DNA of 64,000 bases, taken from Cyanobium sp. NS01 (GTDB lineage Bacteria; Cyanobacteriota; Cyanobacteriia; PCC-6307; Cyanobiaceae). A program made the position numbers and the translations under genes. The DNA lies in contig NZ_CP047940.1 of the NCBI RefSeq assembly GCF_014280235.1, positions 62,001 to 126,000 on the forward strand. The letters run 5' to 3'. Positions 16,600 to 28,022 of the stretch are shown here, in pieces. The first letter of the stretch is position 1, and every line of letters starts with the position of its first letter. The notes beneath the pieces are model-generated. The model saw nothing but the letters and a program-made list of their open reading frames with translations. It did no database searches and was not told where the DNA came from.

Positions 16600-16627
16600 T
16601 TGCAACGCCCCTGTCGCAACGCCCCTG
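16600..16627 (+). repeat. 14-bp tandem repeat, 13 of 14 identical
   Basis: TTGCAACGCCCCTG is directly followed by TCGCAACGCCCCTG, about 135 bp before the asd start. Function unknown. Confidence 0.85.
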
Positions 16628-16760
16628 CTGCGATGAGTCGCCGCTTGCCGCGTTCCCGTTTCCCAGGCCTTAGCCAGGGTTCTGCAGCTCGAGCGGGCCG
16701 CCCTTTCAGGTTCCGAGCCGAGGCTGCATCCCCTCCATCTCTCCCAGGCCCCTACCGCCC

Positions 16761-17899
<1,139 letters not shown>

Positions 17900-17903
<4 letters not shown>

Positions 17904-18817
17904 GCGTTGCCGCCCAGCAGCAGCCCTGGCTGCACGCCCCCTTCGGACGGGTGGCCACGGCGATGGTCACGCCGTTTCAGCCCGACGGCCAGGTGGATTT
18001 GGCCCAGGCGGCCCGGCTCGCTGATCACCTGGTGGCCCACGGCTCTGATGCGCTGGTGCTGTGCGGCACCACGGGCGAATCGCCCACCCTCAGCTGGCAG
18101 GAGCAGCACGCCCTGTTCGCCGCTGTGAAAGACGCCGTGGCGGGACGGGCCCGCCTGATCGCGGGCAGCGGCAGCAACTGCACCGCCGAGGCGGTGGAGG
18201 CCACCCGCGAGGCCGCAGCCCTCGGTGCCGACGGCGCCCTGGTGGTGGTGCCCTACTACAACAAGCCCCCCCAGGACGGCCTGGAGGCCCATTTCCGGGC
18301 GATCGCCCAGGCGGCTCCGAGCCTGCCGCTGATGCTCTACAACATCCCCGGCCGCACCGCCACCAGCCTCGAGCCCGCCACCGTGGCCCGACTGCTCGAT
18401 CTGCCCAATGTGGTGGCCTTCAAGGCGGCGAGCGGCACCACCGACGAGGTCAGCGCCCTGCGCCTGGCCTGCGGCGACCGCCTGGCGATCTACTCCGGCG
18501 ACGACGCCCTCACCCTGCCGATGCTGGCGGTGGGGGCCGTGGGTGTGGTGAGCGTGGCCAGTCACCTGGAGGGCCCGCGCATCAGCCGCATGGTGCAGGC
18601 CTTCCTCGACGGTGATCTGCCCCTGGCCCTGGCCCTGCATGAACAGCTGCTGCCCCTGTGCCGGGCCCTGTTCTGCACCACCAACCCGGTGCCCGTGAAA
18701 GCTGCCCTGGCCCTCAGCGGCTGGCCGGTGGGCGACCCAAGACTTCCCCTTCTCCCCGCGAACGACGACGTGAAACAACGCCTCTGCGAAACCCTGGCTG
18801 CCCTGCGTCCTACCTGA
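17900..18817 (+). CDS. dapA: 4-hydroxy-tetrahydrodipicolinate synthase
   Basis: DapA (305 aa) condenses pyruvate with aspartate semialdehyde in the DAP/lysine pathway. The Schiff-base Lys is in [19 protein letters not shown] is the substrate-binding loop, and [14 protein letters not shown] and MLYNIPGRT hold the catalytic Tyr residues. The start is TTG 17900, overlapping the asd stop by 4 bp. A strong Shine-Dalgarno AAGGAGGTGGGG at 17888-17898 supports it. The order asd-dapA-rnj is common in cyanobacteria. Confidence 0.97.
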
Positions 18818-18892
18818 GACGCCAAGGCTGAATGGCTGATCTGCAATCAGCAACCTTCCAGTTTCAACCTCTGACTCTTCGAGTTTTCTTAC

Positions 18893-20935
18893 ATGTCAAA
18901 TTCCCAGGTTCGTCATAGTTCCTCCCAGAACGGATCCAACGGCAAGCAACCGGCCCTGCGGGTGATTCCCCTCGGTGGCCTCCATGAGATCGGCAAGAAC
19001 ACCTGCGTGTTCGAGTACGGCGATGAGCTGATGATGGTGGATGCCGGTCTGGCCTTCCCCAGTGATGGCATGCACGGCGTCAACGTGGTGATGCCCGACA
19101 CCAGCTATCTGAAGGAAAATCAGAAGCGCATCCGCGGCATGATCGTGACCCACGGTCACGAAGACCACATCGGTGGCATTGCCCACCACCTCAAGAACTT
19201 CACGATCCCGGTGATCCATGGGCCGCGCCTGGCGCTGTCGATGCTCACCGGCAAGATGGAGGAAGCCGGTGTGATGGATCGCACCATCCTCAAGACCGTC
19301 GGCCCTCGCGATGTGGTGAAGGTGGGCCAGCACTTCTCCGTGGAGTTCATCCGCAACACCCACTCGATGGCAGACAGCTTCACGCTGGCCATCACCACCC
19401 CGGTGGGCACGGTGATCTTCACCGGTGACTTCAAGTTCGACCACACCCCCGTGGACGGCGAGCACTTCGACATGGCCCGCCTGGCCCACTACGGCGACAA
19501 GGGGGTGCTCTGCCTGTTCAGTGACTCCACCAACGCCGAGGTGCCTGGCTTCTGTCCTCCCGAGCGCTCGGTGTTCCCGAAGCTCGACCAGCACATCGCC
19601 AAGGCCGATGGCCGGGTGATCATCACCACCTTCGCCAGCTCGATCCACCGGGTGTCGATGATCCTGGAGCTGGCCATGAAGAATGGCCGCAAGGTGGGCC
19701 TGCTGGGCCGCTCCATGCTGAATGTGATCGCCAAGGCCCGCGAACTCGGCTACATGCGCGCCCCCGATGATCTGTTCGTGCCGATCAAGCAGATCCGTGA
19801 TCTGCCGGATCGGGAAACCCTGCTGCTGATGACCGGCAGCCAGGGCGAGCCCCTCGCTGCCCTCAGCCGCATCTCCAGGGGCGAGCACCCCCAGGTGCAG
19901 GTGAAGCCCTCAGACACCATCATCTTCTCGGCCAGCCCGATCCCGGGCAACACCATCTCCGTGGTGAACACCATCGACCGCCTGATGATGCTTGGGGCCA
20001 AGGTTGTCTATGGCAAAGGCGAAGGCATTCACGTTTCCGGCCATGGTTTCCAGGAAGACCACAAGCTGATGCTGGCCCTGGCCAAGCCCAAGTTCTTCGT
20101 GCCCGTGCACGGCGAGCACCGCATGCTCGTGGCCCACTCCAAGACCGGCATGTCGATGGGCATTCCGCCCGAAAACACCCTCATCATCGACAACGGCGAT
20201 GTGGTGGAACTCACCCCCGATTCGATCCGCCGGGGTGAGCCCGTGAAGGCCGGCATCGAGCTGCTCGATGCCTCCCGCAATGGCATCGTCGACTCCCGGG
20301 TGCTCAAGGAGCGCCAACAGCTGGCCGAAGACGGTGTGATCACCCTGCTGGCGGTGATCAGCACCGATGGCGTGATGGCGGCGCCGCCGCGGGTGAACCT
20401 GCGGGGCGTGGTCACCACGGCCGATGCCCGCAAGCTCAGCCTCTGGGCCGAACGCGAAATCTCCTGGGTGCTGGAGAACCGCTGGAGCCAGCTGAGCCGC
20501 AACACCGGTGGCAAGGCCCCGGATGTGGATTGGGTGGGCGTGCAACGGGAGGTGGAGCTGGGGCTGCAGCGCCGCCTGCGCCGCGAACTCCAGGTGGAGC
20601 CCCTGATCCTCTGCCTGGTGCAGCCGGCTCCGGCCGGCACCCCGGCCTACCAGGGGCGGGCCGATGCCGAGCCCGATTCCCGGCCGGCACCCCGCGGCCG
20701 CGCTGGCGGCCGTGACAGCCGCTCGCTGGATCGCACCCCCCGGCGGGACGGGGCTCCGGTGGGAGCGGCCTCAGCCGCCGCCTCGGCGGCCCCGGTGGCG
20801 ACCTCAGCGGCCACTCCTGTCGTCAAAGCCGCGGTCAAGGCGGCCCCGGCAGCGGTCGTGCCGGCTGCGGCCGCTCCCGAGCCCGAGATCGCAGGCCGCA
20901 CCCGCCGCCGCCGCTCGGCGGCCGCCGCGGGCTGA
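18893..20935 (+). CDS. rnj: Ribonuclease J
   Basis: RNase J (680 aa) is a metallo-beta-lactamase/beta-CASP ribonuclease with endo- and 5'-exonuclease activity in RNA processing and decay. The zinc motif HGHEDHIGG is at about residues 84-92. TGDFKFDHTP, SDSTNAEVPG, the beta-CASP block TFASSIHRV, TGSQGEPLAAL and HVSGHG follow in order. After the core (about residue 575) there is a low-complexity tail rich in Ala, Pro, Ser and Val that ends in [12 protein letters not shown], so the protein is longer than typical RNase J. It lies 75 bp after dapA. Confidence 0.95.
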   Translation: MSNSQVRHSSSQNGSNGKQPALRVIPLGGLHEIGKNTCVFEYGDELMMVDAGLAFPSDGMHGVNVVMPDTSYLKENQKRIRGMIVTHGHEDHIGGIAHHLKNFTIPVIHGPRLALSMLTGKMEEAGVMDRTILKTVGPRDVVKVGQHFSVEFIRNTHSMADSFTLAITTPVGTVIFTGDFKFDHTPVDGEHFDMARLAHYGDKGVLCLFSDSTNAEVPGFCPPERSVFPKLDQHIAKADGRVIITTFASSIHRVSMILELAMKNGRKVGLLGRSMLNVIAKARELGYMRAPDDLFVPIKQIRDLPDRETLLLMTGSQGEPLAALSRISRGEHPQVQVKPSDTIIFSASPIPGNTISVVNTIDRLMMLGAKVVYGKGEGIHVSGHGFQEDHKLMLALAKPKFFVPVHGEHRMLVAHSKTGMSMGIPPENTLIIDNGDVVELTPDSIRRGEPVKAGIELLDASRNGIVDSRVLKERQQLAEDGVITLLAVISTDGVMAAPPRVNLRGVVTTADARKLSLWAEREISWVLENRWSQLSRNTGGKAPDVDWVGVQREVELGLQRRLRRELQVEPLILCLVQPAPAGTPAYQGRADAEPDSRPAPRGRAGGRDSRSLDRTPRRDGAPVGAASAAASAAPVATSAATPVVKAAVKAAPAAVVPAAAAPEPEIAGRTRRRRSAAAAG

Positions 20936-20939
20936 GTTC

Positions 20940-20959
20940 GGCTGGGCCTCAGCCCAGCC
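20940..20959. terminator. Hairpin between convergent rnj and the 20949 gene
   Basis: GGCTGGGC and GCCCAGCC form a perfect 8-bp stem with a CTCA loop, 5 bp after the rnj stop. The stop codon of the minus-strand gene lies in the loop. There is no T-run. Confidence 0.5.
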
Positions 20960-21581
20960 TCACATGCAGCAGGCCCCGGGAGAGCTCCTTGATCTCCTCG
21001 GGGCTGAAGCCCTTGGGCTCATCCTGACGGCGCAGGGCCTCCAGCATGCTGCCGGCCGGTTGCAGCCGTTTCACCTCCTGCACCTCCACCACCTGCTGCC
21101 GCTCGGGATCCGCCTGGGCCACCTCGATCTGCTCGGGTTCCTCAATCACCTCCACGGCAATCGGCTCAGGCCGGAGTGGGTTCTCTCCGGCCTGAGGCCC
21201 TGAACCCGGGTCCCCATCCAGCTGCTCCAGCCAGGGCATCGCTGCCTGCTCCGCGGTGTGCTGGTGGTCACGCCCCTGCTGGCGGGCCACCACCTCGGAG
21301 TCCTCCAGGCCCTGCTCGGCGATCTGGCGCAAGCTGGCATCGCTGCACTGGCGCAGCAGGGCGCGGTAGTACCCCTTGGCCGTGGCCACATCCCCCAGGC
21401 CATACAGCCGGGTGTGGGCCAGCAGGAGGATCACCCGCAGGCGCAGCGGGTCGGTGGGATCGTCTGGGAGATCCACCAGCAGTGCTTCTCCCTGGGACTC
21501 AACCTCGGACCACTCGCGTTCGCTGTACACATGCTCGATCGCGGCATAGCGCTGCGCATGGGAGTCATGGTTCCGGGCCAT
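20949..21581 (-). CDS. Conserved-looking hypothetical protein, TPR-like N-terminus
   Basis: I cannot name this 210-aa protein. The ATG at 21581 (MARNHDSHAQRY) is chosen over longer in-frame starts because those would run through tilS. Residues 10-100 are helical with paired repeats of the kind AAIEHVYSEREWSEVESQGEAL and LLLAHTRLYGLGDVATAKGYY, suggesting TPR-like hairpins. The rest is acidic and disordered-looking, rich in E, Q and P, with an ordered C-terminal piece (GFSPEEIKELSRGLL). No signal peptide or membrane segment is seen. It overlaps the 3' end of tilS by 17 bp on the same strand, so it may be translated with tilS. Confidence 0.7.
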   Translation of the reverse strand: MARNHDSHAQRYAAIEHVYSEREWSEVESQGEALLVDLPDDPTDPLRLRVILLLAHTRLYGLGDVATAKGYYRALLRQCSDASLRQIAEQGLEDSEVVARQQGRDHQHTAEQAAMPWLEQLDGDPGSGPQAGENPLRPEPIAVEVIEEPEQIEVAQADPERQQVVEVQEVKRLQPAGSMLEALRRQDEPKGFSPEEIKELSRGLLHVRLG

Positions 21582-22653
21582 GGATCTCGGCTGCTTCGGC
21601 TCTGGTGAGAACCAGTGTGCTGCTTTCCCAGTGCAGACGCCACCCGGCGGACAGCTGCAGGGTGCCTGCCACAGTCCCCGGGGCCAGCCGATCGAGCAGC
21701 GTTTCGAGGCTGCGGCGGCTGAGCCGCTCCCCCAGGTGGTGGCTGAGCCAGTGCTGCAGCAGGGCGCCCTGGTTGGCGCGCTGCAGGGCGCGCAGGGGGG
21801 CAAGCGGCAGCTGCTGATCGCTTTCGGCGCCGTTGCTGTCCCTGGCCCCCAGAGCGGCCAGCGCCAGGGAGAGCAGTTCCCCCTGGGCGTCGTCATCGGC
21901 GGCGAGTTGCTCGGCCAGGGCGGCCAGGCGCCGGGCGGCGCCGGGATGCAGGGCCTCCAGCACCGGCAGCACCTCCTGCCGCAGCCGGTTGCGGCTGTAG
22001 CGCCGGTCGTTGTTGCTGGGGTCAGGCCACACCGGCAGCTGCAGCTGCCGGCAGAGCCGGCCGGTGTCGGCCCGGCTGAACGGCAGCAGCGGCCGGGCCA
22101 GCTGCAGCTCACCCTCCAGGGCCCTCAGGCCGCGCAGGCTGGCCAGCCCCCGGCGGTGGCTCCCCCGGGCCAGGTTGAACAGCAGCGTCTCGGCCCGATC
22201 GCTGGCGGTGTGGCCCGTCACCACCCGGCTGGCCCCGAGCGCTGCGGCGCCGATCGCCAGCCGCCCGTAGCGCCAGGCCCGACCCGCAGCCTCGCTGGGG
22301 ATGGCGCCAGCGCCGCCGCTTGCGGCAGGCTCTCCTGGCTCGGGCTGCCAGCGCTCCCCCAGCAGCGGCAGGCCCTGCCCGGCGGCCCAGGCCGCCAGCT
22401 GCTGCGCCGTTCGGCCTGATTCGGGCCGCCAGCCGTGATCGCCGTGCCAGAGGTGCAGCCGCCAGCCGTGCAGCCGCCGCAGGGCGGTGAGCAGCGCCAC
22501 CAGGGCCATGGAGTCCTGGCCGCCGGAAACAGCCAGCAGCAGGGTGTCGCCATCGGGCAGCAGGGCCGGGTGGCGCCGCAGGTGACGGTGCAGCCGCAGG
22601 TGATCGGCGCTCCAGTCGGCCGCGGCGCTGGGCTGGGGCTGGGGATCGGACAC
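21565..22653 (-). CDS. tilS: tRNA(Ile)-lysidine synthase
   Basis: TilS (362 aa) modifies C34 of tRNA-Ile(CAU) to lysidine, switching it from Met to Ile decoding. It is essential in most bacteria. The N-type ATP pyrophosphatase P-loop is clear in LLLAVSGGQDSMALVALL (about residues 42-58). The LHLWHGDHGWRPES segment, VTGHTASDRAETLLFNL and RPLLPFSRAD are family blocks. The C-terminal part is short, as in other cyanobacterial TilS. It is divergent from the DUF561 gene. Confidence 0.95.
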   Translation of the reverse strand: MSDPQPQPSAAADWSADHLRLHRHLRRHPALLPDGDTLLLAVSGGQDSMALVALLTALRRLHGWRLHLWHGDHGWRPESGRTAQQLAAWAAGQGLPLLGERWQPEPGEPAASGGAGAIPSEAAGRAWRYGRLAIGAAALGASRVVTGHTASDRAETLLFNLARGSHRRGLASLRGLRALEGELQLARPLLPFSRADTGRLCRQLQLPVWPDPSNNDRRYSRNRLRQEVLPVLEALHPGAARRLAALAEQLAADDDAQGELLSLALAALGARDSNGAESDQQLPLAPLRALQRANQGALLQHWLSHHLGERLSRRSLETLLDRLAPGTVAGTLQLSAGWRLHWESSTLVLTRAEAAEIHGPEP

Positions 22654-22708
22654 CCTGACAACGGGGGCTCAGGTGGGAGAATGACCCCACTGTGCAGCTG
22701 TTCCTGCG

Positions 22709-23503
22709 ATGTCGTCCGGCTCCTCCCGTCTTGCCCAGCTGCCTGCCCCGTTGCGGAGCGCCCTGGCGGAGTGTCGCCTGATCAAGGTGATCGCCGGCCT
22801 CACCAACTTCGATGCCGCCGCGGTGGAGCGCATCAGCCAGGCGGCTGGGGAAGGGGGTGCCGACCTGATCGACGTGGCCTGTGACCCGGCCCTGGTGCGA
22901 CGGGCTGCAGCGGCGTCCGGCCTGCCGATCTGCGTGTCGGCGGTGGACCCCGAGCTGTTCCCAGCCGCTGTGGCCGCCGGCGCGGCGATGGTGGAGATCG
23001 GCAACTACGACGCCTTCTATCCCCTCGGTCGCCGCTTCGAGGCCGACGAGGTGCTGGCGATCACCCGCCGCACCCGCGAGCTGCTGCCCGAGGTGGTGCT
23101 GTCGGTCACGGTGCCGCATGTTCTGCCCCTGGATCAGCAGGAGCAGCTGGCTCTCGACCTGGTGGCGGCCGGTGCCGACCTGATCCAGACCGAGGGCGGC
23201 ACCAGCGCCCGGCCCTTCAGCCCTGGCGTTCTGGGCCTGATCGAAAAGGCGGCCCCCACCCTGGCGGCCACCCATGCGATCAGCCGGGCCCTGGCCGCTG
23301 CCGCCGGCCCCGAAGCCCCTGCCGTGCCGGTGCTCTGTGCCTCGGGCCTCTCGGCCGTGACCCTGCCCCTCGCCGTGGCGGCCGGCGCCGCTGGCGTTGG
23401 TGTGGGCTCCGCTGTGAACAGGCTGCAGGAGCCCTGGGCCATGGCGGCGGTGGTGCGGGAGCTGCGGACGGCCCTACCCCGTCCGGTGGCGGCGACGCTC
23501 TGA
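22709..23503 (+). CDS. DUF561/Ycf23 family protein
   Basis: The 264-aa protein matches Ycf23 (DUF561), found in cyanobacteria and red-lineage plastids. It probably has a TIM-barrel fold. Typical pieces are LIKVIAGLTNFDAA, GADLIDVACDP, LPICVSAVDPELF, VEIGNYDAFY, GADLIQTEGGTS and the phosphate-site-like GAAGVGVGSAVN. The biochemical role is unknown. It starts 55 bp from the tilS start in the opposite direction. I am sure of the family and can give no function. Confidence 0.85.
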   Translation: MSSGSSRLAQLPAPLRSALAECRLIKVIAGLTNFDAAAVERISQAAGEGGADLIDVACDPALVRRAAAASGLPICVSAVDPELFPAAVAAGAAMVEIGNYDAFYPLGRRFEADEVLAITRRTRELLPEVVLSVTVPHVLPLDQQEQLALDLVAAGADLIQTEGGTSARPFSPGVLGLIEKAAPTLAATHAISRALAAAAGPEAPAVPVLCASGLSAVTLPLAVAAGAAGVGVGSAVNRLQEPWAMAAVVRELRTALPRPVAATL

Positions 23504-23592
23504 ACGGAGGCCTGGCTCAGCAACCCTCAGTCACAACAGAGTGCCAGTGGGCGTTCCCAGGCCTACGTTTCGAAGGTTCCACCTGAACTGTC

Positions 23593-24021
23593 ATGGGCTC
23601 CCTCGTCTGGCTGCTGCAGTGGCCGATCCGTGCTCTGGTGCTGCTGATCGTCGCCTGGCTTCCCCTGGGTGTTGAGATCGAGAGCTTCCCGATCGCCCTG
23701 CTCGCCGCTGTTGTGATCGGCCTGCTCGGCACCCTGTTGATCTGGCCGCTCAAGCTGCTGCTGGGGCCCTTCTGGGCCGTCACCAGCCTCGGCGGGGTGA
23801 TCAGTCCGGTGAGTCTGCTGTTCAACTGGCTGATCACCGTGATTCTGTTCGGCCTGGCGGCCTGGCTGATCCAGGGCTTCCGGCTGCGCCAGGGGCTGCT
23901 GAGCGCCGTGCTCGGGGCGGTGGTCTACGCGGTGCTGTCGGCGGTGATCCTGCGCATGCTCGGCCTCGATGTGGACTTCACCCGGGTCTCGGCGCTGATG
24001 AGCCAGGTGGCTGCGGGCTGA
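23593..24021 (+). CDS. Phage holin family (DUF/4-TM) membrane protein
   Basis: This 142-aa protein is very hydrophobic with four predicted transmembrane helices (about residues 3-20, 30-55, 65-95, 100-120). The layout and the [19 protein letters not shown] region fit the small family annotated as phage holin 4-TM superfamily, widespread in bacterial chromosomes with no phage nearby. No lysis genes surround it, so a role in lysis is unlikely. Function unknown. It lies between the DUF561 gene and uvrB. Confidence 0.75.
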   Translation: MGSLVWLLQWPIRALVLLIVAWLPLGVEIESFPIALLAAVVIGLLGTLLIWPLKLLLGPFWAVTSLGGVISPVSLLFNWLITVILFGLAAWLIQGFRLRQGLLSAVLGAVVYAVLSAVILRMLGLDVDFTRVSALMSQVAAG

Positions 24022-24097
24022 TCCGCGCCCCTGCGGGCCTTCGGGACGGCCATTTCGCTGCTCTCGGCACCGCGGTAGCGGGCGCGGCTCGCCAACA

Positions 24098-26116
24098 ATG
24101 GGCACCATGATGGTTCCCTTCGAGCTCCACGCCCCCTACCAGCCAAAGGGCGATCAGCCCACGGCGATCGCCGGGCTGGTGCAGGGCGTTCAGGCCGGCG
24201 AGCGCTACCAGACCCTGCTGGGGGCCACCGGCACCGGCAAGACGTTCACGATCGCCAATGTGATTGCCAGCACCGGGCGTCCCACCCTGGTGCTGGCCCA
24301 CAACAAGACCCTGGCGGCCCAGCTCTGCAATGAGCTGCGCGAGTTCTTCCCGAACAACGCCGTTGAATACTTCATCTCCTATTACGACTACTACCAGCCG
24401 GAGGCCTATGTGCCCGTCTCCGACACCTACATCGCCAAGACGGCGTCGATCAACGAAGAGATCGACATGCTGCGCCACTCCGCCACCCGCTCCCTGTTCG
24501 AGCGCCACGATGTGATCGTGGTGGCCTCGATCAGCTGCATCTACGGCCTCGGCATCCCCAGCGAATACCTCAAGGCCGCGGTGAAATTCCAGGTGGGCGA
24601 CACGCTCAACCTGCGTGCCTCCCTGCGTGACCTGGTCAACAACCAGTATTCCCGCAACGATATTGAGATCTCCCGCGGCCGCTTCCGGGTGCGGGGCGAT
24701 GTGCTGGAGATCGGCCCGGCCTATGAAGACCGCCTGGTGCGGATTGAGCTGTTCGGCGATGAGGTGGAGGCGATCCGCTATGTGGATCCCACCACCGGCG
24801 AGATCCTGCAGAGCCTCGACGCGATCAACATCTACCCGGCCAAGCACTTCGTGACCCCCAAGGAGCGGCTGGCCGAGGCCATCGCCGCGATCCGCCACGA
24901 ACTGCATGAGCGGCTCGATCTGCTCAATGGCCAGGGGCGGCTGCTGGAGGCCCAGCGGCTGGAGCAGCGCACCATCTACGACCTGGAGATGCTGGAGCAG
25001 GTGGGTTACTGCAACGGCGTGGAGAACTACGCCCGCCACCTCGCCGGCCGCCAGGCCGGCACCCCGCCCGAGTGCCTGATCGACTACTTCCCCGACGACT
25101 GGTTGCTGGTGGTGGATGAGAGCCACGTCACCTGCTCCCAGTTGCAGGCCATGTACAACGGCGACCAGAGCCGCAAGCAGGTGCTGGTGGAGCACGGCTT
25201 CCGCCTGCCCAGTGCCGCCGACAACCGGCCCCTCAAGGGCGAGGAGTTCTGGCAGAAGGCCCGCCAGACCATCTTCGTGAGCGCCACCCCCGGCCAGTGG
25301 GAGCTGGCCGAGAGCCGCGGCCAGGTGGTGGAGCAGGTGATCCGCCCCACCGGCGTGCTCGATCCCGTGGTGGAGGTGCGCCCCACCGAGGGCCAGGTGG
25401 ACGACCTGCTCGGCGAGATCCGCCAGCGCGCCGACAAGCAGGAACGGGTGCTGGTGACCACGCTCACCAAGCGCATGGCCGAGGACCTCACCGATTATCT
25501 GGCCGAGAACGGAGTGCGGGTGCGCTATCTGCACTCCGAGATCCACTCGATCGAGCGCATCGAGATCATCCAGGATCTGCGCAATGGCGAGTACGACGTG
25601 CTGGTGGGGGTGAACCTGCTGCGCGAGGGCCTGGATCTGCCAGAGGTGTCCCTGGTGGCGATCCTCGATGCCGACAAGGAGGGCTTCCTGCGGGCTGAGC
25701 GCTCTCTGATCCAGACCATCGGCCGCGCCGCCCGCCATGTGGAGGGCAAGGCCCTGCTCTATGCCGAAAATCTCACCGATTCGATGGCCAAGGCGATCGG
25801 CGAAACCGAACGCCGCCGTGCCATACAGCACGCCTACAACGAGAAGCACGGCATCACCCCCACGGCCGCAGGCAAGCGGGCGGGGAATTCCATCCTGGCC
25901 TTCCTGGAGGTGTCGAGGCGCCTCAATGACGAACAGCTTGAGCAGGCCACGGATCAGGCCGAGCACAACGCCGTTCCCCTCGATTCCCTGCCGGAGCTGA
26001 TTCAGCAGCTCGAGGACAGAATGAAAACGGCGGCCAAGAACCTCGAGTTCGAGGAGGCCGCCAACCTGCGCGACCGCATCAAGGGGCTGCGGCAGAAGCT
26101 GGTGGGCCGGGCCTGA
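24098..26116 (+). CDS. uvrB: Excinuclease ABC subunit B
   Basis: UvrB (672 aa) is the damage-verifying helicase of nucleotide excision repair. Walker [14 protein letters not shown] lies at about residues 44-56, and the beta-hairpin region [12 protein letters not shown] at about 98-109. Helicase motifs are [32 protein letters not shown] and the QTIGRAARH block. The C-terminal UVR domain ([16 protein letters not shown]) binds UvrC. ATG 24098 is used, and ATG 24107 is possible. Its 3' end overlaps the convergent lysC by 38 bp. Confidence 0.97.
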   Translation: MGTMMVPFELHAPYQPKGDQPTAIAGLVQGVQAGERYQTLLGATGTGKTFTIANVIASTGRPTLVLAHNKTLAAQLCNELREFFPNNAVEYFISYYDYYQPEAYVPVSDTYIAKTASINEEIDMLRHSATRSLFERHDVIVVASISCIYGLGIPSEYLKAAVKFQVGDTLNLRASLRDLVNNQYSRNDIEISRGRFRVRGDVLEIGPAYEDRLVRIELFGDEVEAIRYVDPTTGEILQSLDAINIYPAKHFVTPKERLAEAIAAIRHELHERLDLLNGQGRLLEAQRLEQRTIYDLEMLEQVGYCNGVENYARHLAGRQAGTPPECLIDYFPDDWLLVVDESHVTCSQLQAMYNGDQSRKQVLVEHGFRLPSAADNRPLKGEEFWQKARQTIFVSATPGQWELAESRGQVVEQVIRPTGVLDPVVEVRPTEGQVDDLLGEIRQRADKQERVLVTTLTKRMAEDLTDYLAENGVRVRYLHSEIHSIERIEIIQDLRNGEYDVLVGVNLLREGLDLPEVSLVAILDADKEGFLRAERSLIQTIGRAARHVEGKALLYAENLTDSMAKAIGETERRRAIQHAYNEKHGITPTAAGKRAGNSILAFLEVSRRLNDEQLEQATDQAEHNAVPLDSLPELIQQLEDRMKTAAKNLEFEEAANLRDRIKGLRQKLVGRA

Positions 26117-27962
26117 GCTCCGGGGCCTCGCTGCCCTCGGCCCGGTGGGTGGTGCTGCCGCCGAGCTCGAAGGTGCGGTGCACCGCCTGAACCGCCTCCA
26201 CCCCCTGGTCGGCCGCCACCACGCAGCTGGTGCGGATCTCACTGGTGGCGATCAGCTCGATGTTGATGCCGGCCTCCGCCAGGCAGCGGAACATGCGCGC
26301 GGCGGTGCCCGGAGTGCATGGCATGCCGGCGCCCACGGCGCTCACCCGGGCGATGGCCGCTCCCTCTTCAAAGCGGGAGCCGGGCCACTGGCCCAGCAGC
26401 GGCCCGAGGGCCTGTTCGGCCCGGCTGCGGTCGTCGCGCTTCAGGGTGAAGCTGATGTCACGGGTGCGCTGCTGGCCGCTGAGGCCGGTGCGCTCCGACT
26501 GCACGATCGCATCGAGGCTGATGCCCGCATCGGCGAGGGCCCTGCACACGGCGGCGGCGGTGCCGGGGCGGTCAGGCACCTGGCGCACGGCCACCTGCGC
26601 CTGGCCGGTGTCGAGGGCCACGCCCCGCACGGCCGCCTCGCCGCTGTGGCACGGGGGTGGATCGTGGCGCAGCTGGCTCTCCTGCAGCTCAAAGGCCTCG
26701 GCGGCCGCCCGCAGGGCGCGGCTGCCCTGGTCGCCGGCCACCAGGCAGCTCACCTTCACCTCGCTGGTGGCGATCAGCCGCAGGTTGATGCCGTAGCGGG
26801 CCAGGGTGTCGAACAGCCGCGCCGCCACACCGGGGCGGCCCATGATGCCGGCGCCGGAGATGCTCAGCTTGGCCAGCCCCGCTTCGCCGCTGAGGGTGGC
26901 GGCTCCGGCCCCCAGCTCGGCTCCCATGCCGGCCAGCACCTCGCGGCACACCAGCTGGGCCTGCTCCAGATCGGCCTCGGGCAGGGTGAAGGCAATGTCG
27001 TTGGTGAAGCTGCAGGCCTCGTCGGTGGTGCCCACATGGGTGGCCTGCACGATCAGATCCACGTTGAGGGCCGCCGCTCCCAGGGCCTCGAACAGCTGGG
27101 CCGCCACGCCGGGGCGATCCGGCACGTGCGAGAGCGCCACCACGGCCTGGCGATTTTCGAGATCGGCGCCATCCACCGGCTTGCCCAGCTCGAGGCCGCC
27201 CTGCCCGATCGGCTGCGGTGCCCCGCTGGTGAGCCGGGTGCCCGGCGCCTCGCTCCAGCTGGAGCGCACCACCAGCGGCACGCCGTAGTTGCGGGCGATC
27301 TCCACGGCCCTGGGATGCAGCACGGCCGCCCCGAGGCTGGCCAGCTCCAGCATCTCGTTGCAGCTCACCTCCGTCATCAGCTGGGCATCCGGCACCTTGC
27401 GCGGGTCGGTGGTGAGCACCCCGGGCACATCGGTGTAGATCTCGCAGGCCTCGGCGCCGAGGGCGGCGGCCAGGGCCACGGCGGAGGTGTCGGAGCCGCC
27501 CCGGCCCAGGGTGGTGATCTCCGGCGTGCCGGCCAGGCCGCTGCTGGTGCCCTGAAAGCCCGCCACCACCACCACCTGGCCTTCACCCAGCAGGCGCCGC
27601 AGCCGTTCGGTGCGGATCTCGAGGATGCGGGCGCGGCCGTGGGCCGACTCCGTCATGATCCCCACCTGTGGCCCGGTCATGGACACCGCCGGCACGCCCT
27701 CGGCATGCAGGGCCATCGACAGCAGCGCGATCGACACCTGTTCCCCGGTGGCCAGCAGCATGTCCATCTCCCGCTGGGGTGGATCGCTGCTGATCGCCCG
27801 GGCCAGGCCCGAGAGTTCGTCGGTGGTGTGGCCCATGGCCGACACCACCACCACCAGCTCATGGCCCTCGTCACGGCACTGGGCCACCCTGCGGGCCACC
27901 GCCTGGATCCGGGCCACGTCGGCCACCGAGGTGCCGCCGAACTTCTGAACCAGCAGGGCCAT
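26079..27962 (-). CDS. lysC: Aspartate kinase with four ACT domains
   Basis: LysC (627 aa) phosphorylates aspartate, the first step toward lysine, threonine and methionine. The N-terminal kinase has [20 protein letters not shown] and [16 protein letters not shown]. Four ACT domains follow in two pairs (starts near residues 280, 365, 455 and 545), seen from repeated [15 protein letters not shown]-type and [24 protein letters not shown]-type segments. A double ACT pair is the known cyanobacterial form, in contrast to two ACTs in most bacteria, and gives concerted inhibition by Lys and Thr. Its 3' end overlaps uvrB. Confidence 0.95.
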   Translation of the reverse strand: MALLVQKFGGTSVADVARIQAVARRVAQCRDEGHELVVVVSAMGHTTDELSGLARAISSDPPQREMDMLLATGEQVSIALLSMALHAEGVPAVSMTGPQVGIMTESAHGRARILEIRTERLRRLLGEGQVVVVAGFQGTSSGLAGTPEITTLGRGGSDTSAVALAAALGAEACEIYTDVPGVLTTDPRKVPDAQLMTEVSCNEMLELASLGAAVLHPRAVEIARNYGVPLVVRSSWSEAPGTRLTSGAPQPIGQGGLELGKPVDGADLENRQAVVALSHVPDRPGVAAQLFEALGAAALNVDLIVQATHVGTTDEACSFTNDIAFTLPEADLEQAQLVCREVLAGMGAELGAGAATLSGEAGLAKLSISGAGIMGRPGVAARLFDTLARYGINLRLIATSEVKVSCLVAGDQGSRALRAAAEAFELQESQLRHDPPPCHSGEAAVRGVALDTGQAQVAVRQVPDRPGTAAAVCRALADAGISLDAIVQSERTGLSGQQRTRDISFTLKRDDRSRAEQALGPLLGQWPGSRFEEGAAIARVSAVGAGMPCTPGTAARMFRCLAEAGINIELIATSEIRTSCVVAADQGVEAVQAVHRTFELGGSTTHRAEGSEAPELRPGPPASAAAP

Positions 27963-28022
27963 GGGGGTGAGGGATCGGGGGTGGGGTCTTGGGTGGGGGC
28001 CCAGGGTGATCGCAACGGCCGA

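Larger units (their letters stand above)
16252..16760. other. 508-bp gap between tig and asd, no convincing gene
   Basis: Both flanking genes start here and are divergent. The region holds a perfect dyad (16363-16381), a 14-bp near-perfect direct repeat (16600-16627) and a strongly pyrimidine-rich stretch on the plus strand (about 16470-16600). Short ORFs are present on both strands but none shows recognisable coding character. It may carry two promoters, a long asd leader or an RNA gene. Confidence 0.5.

Noticed and set aside
23593-24021. Prophage remnant suggested by the holin-like protein
   Set aside because: No other phage gene is near, and such 4-TM proteins are ordinary chromosomal genes.
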